Assembly: GCF_000725495.1 (NCBI RefSeq)
Contig: NZ_JNZD01000021.1
Location: 235,965 to 299,964 of the forward strand
Source: Streptomyces aureus
GTDB lineage: Bacteria > Actinomycetota > Actinomycetes > Streptomycetales > Streptomycetaceae
Length of the DNA: 64,000 bases
Reading direction: 5' to 3'
In this document: in pieces, positions 1 through 9,544 of the stretch
How the letters are laid out: each line of letters starts with the position of its first letter
How positions within the stretch are numbered: the first letter of the stretch is position 1
Made by a program: the position numbers and the translations under genes
The notes under the pieces: generated by a model
Databases searched by the model: none
Told to the model about the DNA's origin: nothing
What the model saw: only the letters and a program-made list of their open reading frames with translations

Positions 1-109
1 GACGACACCCGACCGATCGACACACGCCGCCTTGCGCATCACTCACTCCCGCCCCGACGCCCCCGACGCTGTTCTGCGGCCCATCTCCCGTCAGGAGGGT
101 GCGGCATGA
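1..109 (+). CDS. jetA: C-terminal end of JetA-like (TIGR02677/DUF2397) protein, cut by left edge
   Basis: An open frame without a start enters from the left edge, runs through about 35 codons and stops with TGA at 107-109. That stop overlaps the ATG of the next gene (106-108) as ATGA. The visible tail is Arg/Pro/Ala-rich and carries no motif, so identity rests on context: genes of the TIGR02678, TIGR02680 and TIGR02679 families follow with the same ATGA overlaps, and in that conserved four-gene neighbourhood the first gene is normally TIGR02677 (JetA, a kleisin-like subunit). The rest of the gene lies outside the window. Confidence 0.6.
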   Translation, partial: TTPDRSTHAALRITHSRPDAPDAVLRPISRQEGAA

Positions 110-1461
110 GGGAACAGACAAGCACCCGCACACCCGCCCCGACGCCTGCTGCCGGTCGTTCGCCGCGGCGCAAGGCCTGGCGGCCCGAGGCCGACGCCGA
201 GGCGGCCGCGCTGCTGCGCCGTCTGGCAGCACGCTGCTGGCTCATCGGCGGCCGCGACGACGAACTCATTGCCGCGGTGCGCCGCAACGAGCACGCGCTG
301 CGCTCCGCCGTCGCCCGACTGGGATGGGTACTGATCGTGGAGCGCGACCTGGTGCGCCTGCGTAAGAGCCCGCCCCCACGCCCCCAGGCATGGGCCGAAC
401 AGGGACCCACGCCTGCTGCCTGCTCGTGGTTCTTCCTGTTGCTGGCGGCCGCGGAGTCGATGCCCTCGCGCACGGGCGTAGGGCACCTGGTCACCCAGGC
501 GCACGCGGCTGCTGCCGAGGCCGGACTGCCCGTGCGCCACGACATCACCGAGCGCAGGGCCGTCCTGGCCGCCCTGCACATGCTTGATGACCGTGGCGTG
601 ATCGAACGCCTCGACGGTGACCTCGACCGCTACCTCCACGACGACCAGGCGCCCGTCCTGCTGGCCATCCACCACACCCGACTGGCCTACGTCATCGCCA
701 ACCCCGGCACCCTCGACCCTGCCGCCGACCCACAGGCCTGGCTGAAGCAGGTACAGCGGGAGCCGGACGCCGCACGCCGGATGCGCCGCGCGCTCGTGGA
801 CGACACCTGTGTTCACACCGCACTGCTGGACGAGGCAGAGGCGCAGTGGCTGAGCCAACGGGTGCGCGGTGACGACGGAGGCCCGCTGGCCGACGCCTTC
901 GGGCTCGTGCTCGAACGCCGGGCGGAGGGAGCGGCGTTCGTGGTCCCCGACGAAGCCTTCCGCCACCCCCATGAGCTCGGGCCGCTGACCTTCCCCGCGC
1001 CCGGAACCGTCGCCCATGCCGCACTGCTTCTTCTGGACCATGCCGCCCTGCACGGCCATACCGACCACGCTCCCGGGCCGGGCTGGCGCGGGATGGGAGA
1101 GAAGGCTGTGGTGGAAGCTCTGACCGCGTTCGGTACCCGCAACGCCGCCGGCCGCGGCGGCTGGGGCAGCGAGTACATCCAGGACCCGTCCCTGCTCGCC
1201 GGCAAGGTCCGCGACCTGCTGACCGGTACCCACCTGGCCCGGCTGATCCCCGCCGCCGCACCGGCCGGCGGGGAGGCGACTTTCATGTGGTGGTTCGCCC
1301 CCGCCACCGGCCGCTGGGCCGAAGAAGGCACTGCCCAGCCCAAGACCCCGCGCCCCCGCTCCCGGGCCGCCAGGCCAGCACCGCAACAGCCCCCAGCCCA
1401 GCAGGAAGGCCTGTTCGACGCGATGAACACCGACCGGGCCGCGGAGGAGCCCCCGGCATGA
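106..1461 (+). CDS. jetB: Wadjet JetB-like protein, TIGR02678/DUF2398 family
   Basis: A 451-residue protein that I assign to the TIGR02678 (DUF2398) family. In the Wadjet anti-plasmid system JetB is the winged-helix (MukE/KITE-like) subunit that bridges the kleisin JetA and the SMC-like ATPase JetC. The body is alpha-helical, with LGWVLIVERDLVRLRK near residues 70-90 and an Ala/Pro-rich tail after residue 420 that resembles a flexible linker. The start ATG overlaps the upstream stop (ATGA), and its own stop at 1459-1461 overlaps the ATG of jetC, so the genes are translationally coupled. It has no enzymatic motif, as expected for a structural subunit. The family call is from sequence character and neighbours, not from a search. 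Confidence 0.8.
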   Translation: MREQTSTRTPAPTPAAGRSPRRKAWRPEADAEAAALLRRLAARCWLIGGRDDELIAAVRRNEHALRSAVARLGWVLIVERDLVRLRKSPPPRPQAWAEQGPTPAACSWFFLLLAAAESMPSRTGVGHLVTQAHAAAAEAGLPVRHDITERRAVLAALHMLDDRGVIERLDGDLDRYLHDDQAPVLLAIHHTRLAYVIANPGTLDPAADPQAWLKQVQREPDAARRMRRALVDDTCVHTALLDEAEAQWLSQRVRGDDGGPLADAFGLVLERRAEGAAFVVPDEAFRHPHELGPLTFPAPGTVAHAALLLLDHAALHGHTDHAPGPGWRGMGEKAVVEALTAFGTRNAAGRGGWGSEYIQDPSLLAGKVRDLLTGTHLARLIPAAAPAGGEATFMWWFAPATGRWAEEGTAQPKTPRPRSRAARPAPQQPPAQQEGLFDAMNTDRAAEEPPA

Positions 1462-4400
1462 GTGACATCCTCGACCTCGACTTCACCCAGCCCCCGACGC
1501 CCGCGCCGTCCGGCAACACCGGCCGCTTCGGCGGACGCTGGCGGCTGATAGGCGCAGGGGCATCGAACGTGTGGCGCTACGGCGACCTGGACCTGGTCGC
1601 CCCCTCGGGCCGACTGCTGCTGCGCGGCCCCAACGGGACGGGCAAGACCACCGCGCTGGAAGCCCTGTGGCCCTACCTCCTCGATCTCAACGGAGCCAAA
1701 CTGGCCGCCGGCAAGGCCCGCCCCACCACCTTGAAACTCCTGATGAGCGAAGGCGCCCCCGCCAAGGGCCGCCGCTACGGATACCTGTGGCTGACCTTCG
1801 CCGCCCCGGACAGCGCGACGGCACCCGACCTGCCGGACGAGGCGGCCGACAACGGCCGTGTGGTCAGCTTCGGAGCCCGGCTGCAGTACTCACCCAGCTC
1901 CACCCCCGCCGTCAAGGTCGTCCCCTTCATGGTCACAGGCCGCCCGCTCGAAGATCTGGCGTTGCGCGGTCCCCACAACAGTGCCCTGGAACTCGAGGAG
2001 TTCACCAGCCGCGTCGAGGCCGCCGGCGGACGTGTCTTCGCCGAGCCCGAGGAGTACGTCGAAGAACTGGCCGGACGCATCTGGTCCACCACCGCAGGCG
2101 AACTGAGGCTGCTCGCCTCGCGGCTGCGGGAGGTCCGCAACCCCACCCTGCTGGGCGACGTCTCCCCAGCCGCGGCCGCCGACGCGCTGCGCCAGTCCCT
2201 GCCCGGGGTGGCCGAGGACGTCGTCACCGCCACCGCCGAAGCGCTCGCCGAATCCGACACCACCCGCGAGGCGTTCGCCCGAGACGCACACGCCGCCACC
2301 CTCCTGACAGAGTTCGCCCGCGTATGGAGCGGACACGCCGTCGACGTCACCCGCACCGCCCAGAGCCACGCGCGCCACGCCCACGATGCCGCCGCCGCCC
2401 GCCAACGGGACGTCCACAAGCACACCGGCCTGCTGGAGAGGGCCACAGCCGAGGCCGAGCAGGCCGCAGAGGACGTCCAACGTCTGGAAGGCGACCGCGA
2501 CCGGGCCCAGGCCGCTGTGCGCGCCATCGAGACCAGCGACGCCTACCGCTCCCACGGGCACGTCATGAGCCTGCGCAAACGGCTGCGCGCCGAACAGAAG
2601 ACCGCAGCCGGCAGCTACGCCAGCCTGCATGAGGCCGCCCAGGACGCGATCCGGCAGACCGCGAACGGCCGCAACGCCCTCGACGAGGTCATCGGCGACA
2701 TCCGCGAGACGCTGGCCGACGCAGAGGAGGCCGGGGGAGCGCCGGTGGCGTTGGAGACCCTGCTCGCCCACCATCCCCGGGCCCGCGTCACCCGTCGAGT
2801 CGCCGACCGCATGACCGATCCCGGTCCGGGCATCACCCTCACCCACGACCGTGAGGGCCTCAACCGGCTCGCCGCCACGTGGACGGCCCACGCCCGCGAG
2901 CACCGTGCCACGGCTGACCGGGCCACCCTGGTCCTGCGCGACCATGACAGCGTGGCAGCCGCCGAAGAAGCTGCCAAGGTCGCACACCGCGCGGCAGCCG
3001 GTGCCGAGAGCGCCTACGACGAAGCCGTCCAAGCCCAGGACCGTGCCACCGCGGCGGCCCGATCGGCCGCCCGCCGGGTGCTCGGCGAGGTGACGCGGTG
3101 GGCGCAGGAGCATCCGGTGCTGCGGGGCCTGTACGACCCAGCAGCCCCGGGCGGAGACCCGTCGCCGGTGTGGGACACACACGACGTCGACGCCCTCCAG
3201 CATGCGGAACCTGCCGCGGTCCGCGACCAGCTCACCGCCTGGGCTGAGGACGCCCTGCGCATCGCTGAACGGCTCGCCGCCAGCCACGACAGCGCGGCCG
3301 AACACCACCTCGCCACCGCAGCAGATCTCGAGAGCACCGCAGCTCAATACCGCGCGCAGGCAGTCCAGTTGCGGTCGGGGCGGCTCCTGCCGCTGCCCCG
3401 GCCCAGCTGGGCCGGGGCGGGCGAGGACGACACCGCGCTCGGCAGTCTGTTGGAATGGCAGCCAGCCCTCGACGACGCCCCAGAGGCCAAGGCCTTGCTG
3501 GAGCTGGCCCTGGCCGCCTCCGGCATCCTCAGCGCCCACCTGCACGCGGGCGGCGCCACCAGCCACGCCTGGCACATCAGCCCCACCGGGACGGTCCAGG
3601 AACACAATCTGACCGCCGTCCTCGACATTGCCGACGGCCATCCGCACGCCGACCTCGCCCGCGCCGTCCTGCATCGCATTGCCCTGGCCGACACCACCAC
3701 CCCCGACGAGGGCCGCCGGGACACGACAGCGCTCGTCATCGGACGCGACGGCACCTTCACCGCCGGCACCCTCGCCGCCCGCCCCGCCACCGCCCTGCAC
3801 GCCACAGGCCAGCACATTCCGGCCGCCTCGCACGTCGGCGCCCGCACCCGCCTGACCCAGGCTCGCGCGCGAGCCGACGAGCTCGATACCGCCGCGCAGG
3901 AGCTGACCGACCATGCCGCCGCCGAGCGCCAGCTCGCCGCAGAGGCTCACCGCAAACGCGACGCCCTACGCGCCCAAGGATCCAGCTTCCCTCCGCAGAG
4001 CGAACTGACCACGGCCGAAGCCGAACGCGTCGGCATGGCAAAGACGGCGCACGCACGCCACACCGTTGCCCAGACTCTGCGCCGGCAGGCCGACGACGCC
4101 ACGAGCGAACACACCCGCCTGCGCACCGACTGGCAAACCCGCGCCCGAAGCCTGCACCTGCCCGCCGACCCCGCCAGCCTGACCCGACTGATCGACACCA
4201 GCCACGCCGCGGCCCGAAAACTGAACGGCTGCGCAACCCAGTTGACCAGCCGGCTGCTGCCCCGCCTCAAGCGCGTCATCGAGCAGACCCTGCCTGACGA
4301 GAGCGTCCTTGCCGAGCGCCTCGCCGCACTCCAGCACGGCGCCCAGGACGCACACACCACCGTGCTCGAGACCCAGGCAGAACTCACCGAAGCCCAAGCC

Positions 4401-5708
4401 CACGGGGACGCCGACGACGCGGCCCGCCGCTACGAGCACGCCACCGCCCAAGCCAAGCACCTCAACCAGCAGCTCAAAGACGCCACAGCGCATACCCTCA
4501 CCGCCGAAAAACACCTCAGCAGCTGCGAGAGCAACCTCGCCACCGCCCACGAACGCCTCACCGAAGCCCTACCCCTGCAAATGTCCACCGCAGCCCGCCT
4601 GCGCGCCCTGCTCGCCTGGCCACCCCTGGCCCGGGCCCTGGACGCCGATCCCGACCTCACCATCCAGCACCCCAACCCCGCCGCCCTGATCACCGCCGTC
4701 GACACGCTCCTCGCCCGCCGCCCCACCGCCTCCAAGAAGACCCTCGGCGAGCGCTACGACACCGTCCGCGCCGAACTTGCTCAGACCTGGACCATTGCCC
4801 GCGGCGACGCACCCGAGGGCATCGAAGGGCTCGACACCTTCGTCCTCACCCACGCCGAAACCCCCTACGACCCCCTCACCGCCGCCGACCGCGCCCAAAG
4901 CCTTGCCAGCCGTGCCAAAGCCGGACTCGACGCCGCAGAGGCCGCCGCCCTGCGTGACTTCGTCATCGGCCGCCTGCCCTCCGCCATCGGCACCGCCTGG
5001 GCCGCCCTGACCGGCTGGAAGAAGACCGTCAACCGCAAGATGCGCTCCGCCCAGGCCTCCTCCGGCGTCGGCGTCCAGGTCCAGATCGACCTGCGCAGCG
5101 ACCTCGACCCGGCCACCCGCACCGTGTACGAACTGTGCTGCACCGTCGGCGACGCCCTGCGCACCGACGCCCAGAAGGAACAAGTCGGCCAGGCACTGCA
5201 AGCCCTCCTGGCCGCCGCGGACGGCTCCACCATGTACGAGCGCCTTACCACCGCCGTCGACATCCGCGCCTGGGTCGAAGTCCGCTACGTCGTCGAACGC
5301 CCCGGACCCAACGGTCAGCCCATCACCGGCCAATGGGGCTCACGCACCGGCCTGTCCGGTGGCGAACGCCGCCTGGTCGTCCTGGCCCCCATGCTCGCCG
5401 CCATCGCCGCCGCCTACGACCGCTACACCCCCACCGGCCTGCGCCTGGTCCCCCTCGACGAAGTCCCCGCCGAAGTCGACGAACGCGGCCGCGAAGGACT
5501 GGCCCGCTACCTCGCCGAACTCGACCTCGACATCCTGTGCACCTCCTACCTGTGGGACGGGGCACCCGGCGCCTGGGACGGCATCGACGCCCACGACCTC
5601 GAAGCCGGCACCGACGGCACCGTCGTCGCCTTCCCCATGCACATCCGCGCCGACCACCCCCTGCCCGGAGAAGCAGACCCGACACTGCCGGCTGGGGGAG
5701 CGCAATGA
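1458..5708 (+). CDS. jetC: Wadjet JetC-like SMC/MukB-type ATPase, TIGR02680 family
   Basis: A 1416-residue SMC-like ATPase. Walker A is GPNGTGKT at residues 57-64. A very long Ala/Glu/Arg/His-rich, coiled-coil-like centre follows. Near the C-terminus come the ABC signature LSGGERR and the Walker B region LRLVPLDEVPAEVDERGR. This head-coil-head layout is typical of TIGR02680 and of JetC, the DNA-loop-extruding motor of Wadjet, which detects small circular DNA and presents it to the nuclease JetD. I start it at ATG 1458, which overlaps the jetB stop (ATGA), rather than at an in-frame upstream ATG (1287) inside jetB. Its own stop overlaps the next ATG. No truncation or frameshift is visible. Confidence 0.9.
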   Translation: MSDILDLDFTQPPTPAPSGNTGRFGGRWRLIGAGASNVWRYGDLDLVAPSGRLLLRGPNGTGKTTALEALWPYLLDLNGAKLAAGKARPTTLKLLMSEGAPAKGRRYGYLWLTFAAPDSATAPDLPDEAADNGRVVSFGARLQYSPSSTPAVKVVPFMVTGRPLEDLALRGPHNSALELEEFTSRVEAAGGRVFAEPEEYVEELAGRIWSTTAGELRLLASRLREVRNPTLLGDVSPAAAADALRQSLPGVAEDVVTATAEALAESDTTREAFARDAHAATLLTEFARVWSGHAVDVTRTAQSHARHAHDAAAARQRDVHKHTGLLERATAEAEQAAEDVQRLEGDRDRAQAAVRAIETSDAYRSHGHVMSLRKRLRAEQKTAAGSYASLHEAAQDAIRQTANGRNALDEVIGDIRETLADAEEAGGAPVALETLLAHHPRARVTRRVADRMTDPGPGITLTHDREGLNRLAATWTAHAREHRATADRATLVLRDHDSVAAAEEAAKVAHRAAAGAESAYDEAVQAQDRATAAARSAARRVLGEVTRWAQEHPVLRGLYDPAAPGGDPSPVWDTHDVDALQHAEPAAVRDQLTAWAEDALRIAERLAASHDSAAEHHLATAADLESTAAQYRAQAVQLRSGRLLPLPRPSWAGAGEDDTALGSLLEWQPALDDAPEAKALLELALAASGILSAHLHAGGATSHAWHISPTGTVQEHNLTAVLDIADGHPHADLARAVLHRIALADTTTPDEGRRDTTALVIGRDGTFTAGTLAARPATALHATGQHIPAASHVGARTRLTQARARADELDTAAQELTDHAAAERQLAAEAHRKRDALRAQGSSFPPQSELTTAEAERVGMAKTAHARHTVAQTLRRQADDATSEHTRLRTDWQTRARSLHLPADPASLTRLIDTSHAAARKLNGCATQLTSRLLPRLKRVIEQTLPDESVLAERLAALQHGAQDAHTTVLETQAELTEAQAHGDADDAARRYEHATAQAKHLNQQLKDATAHTLTAEKHLSSCESNLATAHERLTEALPLQMSTAARLRALLAWPPLARALDADPDLTIQHPNPAALITAVDTLLARRPTASKKTLGERYDTVRAELAQTWTIARGDAPEGIEGLDTFVLTHAETPYDPLTAADRAQSLASRAKAGLDAAEAAALRDFVIGRLPSAIGTAWAALTGWKKTVNRKMRSAQASSGVGVQVQIDLRSDLDPATRTVYELCCTVGDALRTDAQKEQVGQALQALLAAADGSTMYERLTTAVDIRAWVEVRYVVERPGPNGQPITGQWGSRTGLSGGERRLVVLAPMLAAIAAAYDRYTPTGLRLVPLDEVPAEVDERGREGLARYLAELDLDILCTSYLWDGAPGAWDGIDAHDLEAGTDGTVVAFPMHIRADHPLPGEADPTLPAGGAQ

Positions 5709-7027
5709 CCTGCACCCTGTGCGCGGGAGCATGCAAGGACGCTGACCTTGCGCCGCTGCTCAGCCTCGACCTCGCGTGGCTGTGGCAGGCTCTGGCAGCA
5801 GCGGCCGACCGGCGCGGGGATGAGTCCCTCGCCAGCGGGCCCGCCGTCACCGTAACCGTGCCCACCGAACCGGCACAGTGCGCGGCCGCCGCCGGCCTCA
5901 TCGACGGACGCCCTCTCCAGCCAGGCCAGAGCCGCCGCATTAACCTGGCCTATCTGACCAGCGCCTTGAGTGCCCGTGGTTCCCGTCTCACTCCTGGCGC
6001 CGTCGCAGCCCACGCCTGCAACCGGCGCTTGGCGACGAACGCCCGCCACCGCGCTCAGCAGACCATCGCCACCGACCGGATCCGCACCCACCTGGAAAAC
6101 GCGACAGCCGACCTGCCCCACCACGTCCGCGAACTCGTCGGCCCCGACACCGTCTTCACCCGCCTGCGCACCCTCGGATGGATCACCCGCCTGCTCAATA
6201 CACCCGACCCGAGCGACCTCCTCGAGCAGGCGCTCAAGGTCGCCGCGCAACTGCCGCCGCCCGGCCGGAGCATCGACCGCCGCCTGATGGTCCCCGGCAA
6301 TCCCCACGCACTTGACGCAGGCCCCCTGCCCGCCCTCGTCCTTGCCCTGACCGGCTCCTCCGGTATCCCAACCCGTTCGGCCTGGGCCCGCTTGGGCGTG
6401 GACTGCGACGACCTGCTCGGCGGACTCATCATCACCGGCATTACGCCCCGACACTGGCGGATCCCGCCCGGCGTGACCTACACCCTTCCACCCCGGGAAC
6501 TGGCCTCGGTGGATTGGCAGCCCCCCGAGCGGCCGGACCTGTGGGTCTTCGTGACCGAGAATCCCTCCGTCCTAGCCGCAGCTTGCAACCGCGCCCTGGC
6601 GGGAGACAGCCCCGTGACACCCCGGGTAATCTGCACCGCCGGCACCCCCTCCAGACAGGAATGCGGCGCCGTCGCATCCCTCTCGGACGCTGGCTGGAAC
6701 GTCGCCGTCCGCGCCGACTTCGACCAGGCCGGACTGGCCCACGTACGCGCCCTCCTCAACGCCGCCCCAGCAGCGATCCCTTGGCGGATGCGCACCACCG
6801 ACTACCTCGCCACCGCCCCCGAAGGAACCGACACCCTGCACTTGCAGGACGAGGACGCCCCTTGGGACGACCGCCTCGTCCCTACGATGCGAAAGCACTC
6901 CGTGCCGGCGTACGAGGAGGATTTGCTTCCGGCGCTGCTCACCGACATCGATGCTGGTGCACCAGACTCACCCTTGTATGTGGAGCATGTCGTACCAGTC
7001 GACGCTGAGGTGAGCAGACGGTGCTGA
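5705..7027 (+). CDS. jetD: Wadjet JetD-like nuclease, TIGR02679/DUF2399, Toprim fold
   Basis: A 440-residue protein of the TIGR02679 family with a C-terminal DUF2399 domain, the nuclease subunit of Wadjet. The Toprim-like signature is visible: a hydrophobic strand ending in the acidic residue of VFVTENPSVLAA, and later the acidic pair in VRADFDQAGL. In characterised JetD proteins these residues bind the metal for plasmid cleavage. An N-terminal CxxC (residues 3-6) and a His/Arg-rich helical region precede it. The ATG overlaps the jetC stop (ATGA). This is the last gene of the operon; about 390 bp without a convincing gene follow. Confidence 0.87.
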   Translation: MTCTLCAGACKDADLAPLLSLDLAWLWQALAAAADRRGDESLASGPAVTVTVPTEPAQCAAAAGLIDGRPLQPGQSRRINLAYLTSALSARGSRLTPGAVAAHACNRRLATNARHRAQQTIATDRIRTHLENATADLPHHVRELVGPDTVFTRLRTLGWITRLLNTPDPSDLLEQALKVAAQLPPPGRSIDRRLMVPGNPHALDAGPLPALVLALTGSSGIPTRSAWARLGVDCDDLLGGLIITGITPRHWRIPPGVTYTLPPRELASVDWQPPERPDLWVFVTENPSVLAAACNRALAGDSPVTPRVICTAGTPSRQECGAVASLSDAGWNVAVRADFDQAGLAHVRALLNAAPAAIPWRMRTTDYLATAPEGTDTLHLQDEDAPWDDRLVPTMRKHSVPAYEEDLLPALLTDIDAGAPDSPLYVEHVVPVDAEVSRRC

Positions 7028-7413
7028 ATCGTCCAACCGCCCTTCTCAGCGCGGTGATCCACTCCACTGCTATCGGACGCTCCCGACGCAGGCCGTCGTC
7101 GCAGACGTGGGCGCTGTCGCGCGAGTGCTCCTTCGCTGTCCAGTCGATCTTCATAGCGTTGAACAGAACAAGCCCTGCCGGGCGGACGACGACTACGTCA
7201 GAAGCGATGCCTGCTTGCGCGCGACGCCTCGTTGACAGCCCTGGGCTGGATCACAGCCGCCGATCGCACCTTCTGCGTTTGCATCAGTAGGTCACTCCTC
7301 GTCACGCAGAGCGTTGGTCGTCTTATCGATTCGTGAACTCTGCGCAGCTTTAGGCGCGGGCCGTGCTGCCAAGTTCCGTCACGGGAGGCGGAGATCATCT
7401 GTAAAATCCTGCC
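7028..7413. other. Intergenic region after the Wadjet operon
   Basis: I see no supportable gene. Short open frames on both strands have poor codon bias. One minus-strand frame (about 6939-7154) reads like protein but overlaps jetD and has no partner. The right end holds the promoter-like element listed next. Confidence 0.4.
7402..7407 (+). promoter_or_regulatory. Possible -10 box for a leaderless transcript
   Basis: TAAAAT lies 6 nt before the ATG at 7414 in an otherwise GC-rich context, and no Shine-Dalgarno sequence sits at a useful distance. A transcript from this element would begin at or near the ATG, i.e. be leaderless, which is common in Streptomyces. No clear -35 box was found. Confidence 0.35.
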
Positions 7414-7731
7414 ATGTCGATCATTGAATACCGTGGTGAAGCTGCGAACTTGAAGGTGCTCGCACGGGAAATCGAGGCGGATCAATGCCTGTCCGGAAAG
7501 TGTTCCCTTGCCCTGAAAACCTTGCATCAGGACCGACGCGATTCCTTGCGCCATGCGCAGTGGGCCGAGATCTCCATTTCTGTCGCCTCCGGATTGGCTA
7601 CAAATGTGCTGTACGACGCTCTGCGGGCGCTGGTAGAGCGGGCGCGCGACCGTGGGCCCGTGGACGAGGTGAGCCCCCGCCTGGAAGGCGGTGGTGAGGA
7701 CGCGGAAGGCAGAGAAGGGGGCGACCAGTGA
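7414..7731 (+). CDS. Small protein coupled to the HExxH gene (105 aa)
   Basis: Unrecognised 105-residue protein. It has a charged N-terminal half (residues 1-50), then a hydrophobic stretch ISISVASGLATNVLYDAL (residues 53-70), an amphipathic Arg-rich helix, and a Gly/Glu-rich tail. The layout resembles small actinobacterial effector-associated proteins (EACC1-like) found beside predicted defence effectors, but I cannot prove membership. Its stop overlaps the GTG start of the next gene (GTGA at 7728-7731), so the two are co-translated. Good codon bias and the coupling argue that it is real. Confidence 0.65.
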   Translation: MSIIEYRGEAANLKVLAREIEADQCLSGKCSLALKTLHQDRRDSLRHAQWAEISISVASGLATNVLYDALRALVERARDRGPVDEVSPRLEGGGEDAEGREGGDQ

Positions 7732-9179
7732 CCGTCCACACTCCGCGTCTTCGGAACTCCAGCGGCGCCGAACTGAACCTGCGCAGTCAGATCCTCTTTC
7801 AGGACCCGACTCGTACCCGCACCAAAGACCTCATTACTGCGGCCGGATCCTGGCACAAGACCTACGTGCACGAGAGCAGCCACTGGGCGCGGTACCACGG
7901 ATCAACCGTCGGCGTCCTGCTCAGCCTGCTGCGGCGATCGAGGGACCAACTGGCCGCGTACACGATCTCTCACATGAGCCGCCAGGAGACGGTGGCCTTC
8001 CACGAGGGCCGGAGCAGTGGACTCCCCTTCATCTCCTTCAATCGATACCCCCAGCACACCCGCGGAGAGCTGAGGTACAACGAGCTGGACTGGCTCAACC
8101 TCTACTACGCCTACTACGTTCTTCTGGACCCTGAGGGCCTGGCCGCGTCCGATCTCGCGGCCTGGGATATGCAGGCGGCGTTCGAAAATTCGCTGGACGA
8201 CACTTGGCGGCAAAGCGGTGGCGTGGAGATGATCGAGCGCCCCGACGATACGAGTGTCAGCGTTACGGGACCCATGCAACTCGTGCATACCTCTGAGGGG
8301 CCGCTCACCACCCGAACCCTGTTCGAGTGCGCGGCGGTGATCGATGAGCTCTTCCAGTTCGAGGGCACCTTCATGCGGCTGACCGACCCCACGCTGCGGG
8401 AGCTCTTGCTGGAGGAGATGCAGGGTGAGTATGGAATTCCGTGGCGTCTGGCGAACGCACTGGCAGGGAGGGAACTCGGCGGGAGTGTCGTGCTGGCCCT
8501 CATCGATTTTGCGTTGAACCCGGTGGTGCCGGGCCTGACCACCCACAACCCTTCCGTTGACTGGAGAGAGCTCTACCCTGCCTACCGCTTCGTGGCAGCG
8601 GCGAAGACGATGGCGGACTGGAAAAGCGACCTGGAAGCCAAGCCTCCAAGTCATGAGGCGACGGTTCACTTTCACCACACGCTTGCCGAGCGCAGCGGAC
8701 TGCACATGGGACGGGTGGTGTCCCGCCTTTCCGGCCTCTCGACCCTGCGTGAAGCCGCCACGTTGCCCATGCACCTGGCCGACCGAACCCCTGCCGTTTC
8801 CTTTATATGCGCCTCGCGCCTCTTCGACCTCCGCGAGGAGGACGTCTGCGCGCTCTCCCACTACGGCGTCAATTTCCTGGGCGAACAGGCGGCCAGGTTC
8901 GCCGACCCCTACCGCGACATGTGGTGGCTCTTTCCCGTGTTCCAAGTGAGTTGGGGAGAGTACCGGTGGCCGGAACGGCACGTGAACCTCGACCAAGCCA
9001 CGGACCTGCTATTGGGTGCCGCTGTGGCGTCGGCATACGACGACATCCTGCACGGCACCGGCCCCCTTACCTTCGAACACCTTCCCCGTGCCCTGTTCGA
9101 GGACCGAGGGGAAGTTGCAGCGCTAGACAAGGTTCTCAAGGACTCCACAGGGTTGGACCTGGGCTGGGGCCGCGCCTGA
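7728..9179 (+). CDS. Unassigned protein with HExxH metallopeptidase-like motif (483 aa)
   Basis: The protein begins at GTG 7728, coupled to the small upstream gene. Residues 48-52 are HESSH within YVHESSHWARYHG, the HExxH zinc-metallopeptidase pattern. Downstream FECAAVIDELFQFEG (about 198-212) offers Glu199, Glu206 or Glu211 as a third ligand, as in gluzincins. The rest is Trp/Tyr/Leu-rich without a family I know. There is no signal peptide and no transmembrane helix, so it should be cytoplasmic. It lies between Wadjet and a GmrSD-like gene, so a role as protease effector in a two-gene defence module is a reasonable inference, not established. It could also be a catalytically dead protein in which HESSH is fortuitous. 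Confidence 0.6.
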   Translation: MTVHTPRLRNSSGAELNLRSQILFQDPTRTRTKDLITAAGSWHKTYVHESSHWARYHGSTVGVLLSLLRRSRDQLAAYTISHMSRQETVAFHEGRSSGLPFISFNRYPQHTRGELRYNELDWLNLYYAYYVLLDPEGLAASDLAAWDMQAAFENSLDDTWRQSGGVEMIERPDDTSVSVTGPMQLVHTSEGPLTTRTLFECAAVIDELFQFEGTFMRLTDPTLRELLLEEMQGEYGIPWRLANALAGRELGGSVVLALIDFALNPVVPGLTTHNPSVDWRELYPAYRFVAAAKTMADWKSDLEAKPPSHEATVHFHHTLAERSGLHMGRVVSRLSGLSTLREAATLPMHLADRTPAVSFICASRLFDLREEDVCALSHYGVNFLGEQAARFADPYRDMWWLFPVFQVSWGEYRWPERHVNLDQATDLLLGAAVASAYDDILHGTGPLTFEHLPRALFEDRGEVAALDKVLKDSTGLDLGWGRA

Positions 9180-9544
9180 CGTTCTCCTCATGGTGCAGGC
9201 CGACCAGGGGCGTCCGCCCGGCCGCCTCGCGATCTGAAATCGGCTGCTCCGAAGGGGCATTCGCCGGGCAGACGCATGCACGGGGGGATGCGGTTCACCC
9301 AGGTAAGTGACGTGGTCGGAGCAGGGCACTGCAACCGGGTGCAGACGGTAATCTTTGGATAACGGAGAGGGACTGGTGGGGGCGGTGTGTCCCGGGTGCG
9401 GACGATGAAGCTGAACGTGAGAGCCCGCGTTCTCCACGGAGTCCGCGCGCTGGTATCACCCCGGCCGTCAGGGCGGGTCGCCCTCCGGTACCTCGTGGGG
9501 GACAAGCTGTTGGACGCGCAAGGGCGGAACGCAAGGGGGCGGCA
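9180..9544. other. Intergenic region, no gene seen
   Basis: I find no convincing coding sequence, repeat or RNA gene. The right end supplies the G-rich ribosome-binding site (AAGGGGG, 9533-9539) of the next gene. Confidence 0.4.

Noticed and set aside
1890..3950. Long open minus-strand frame opposite jetC
   Set aside because: It is an antisense shadow of a high-GC gene; the product is Gly/Val-rich with no motif, and jetC has ATPase motifs across the region.
6939..7154. Minus-strand frame resembling a transposase piece
   Set aside because: It overlaps the jetD end, is short, and no terminal repeats or DDE motif could be found.
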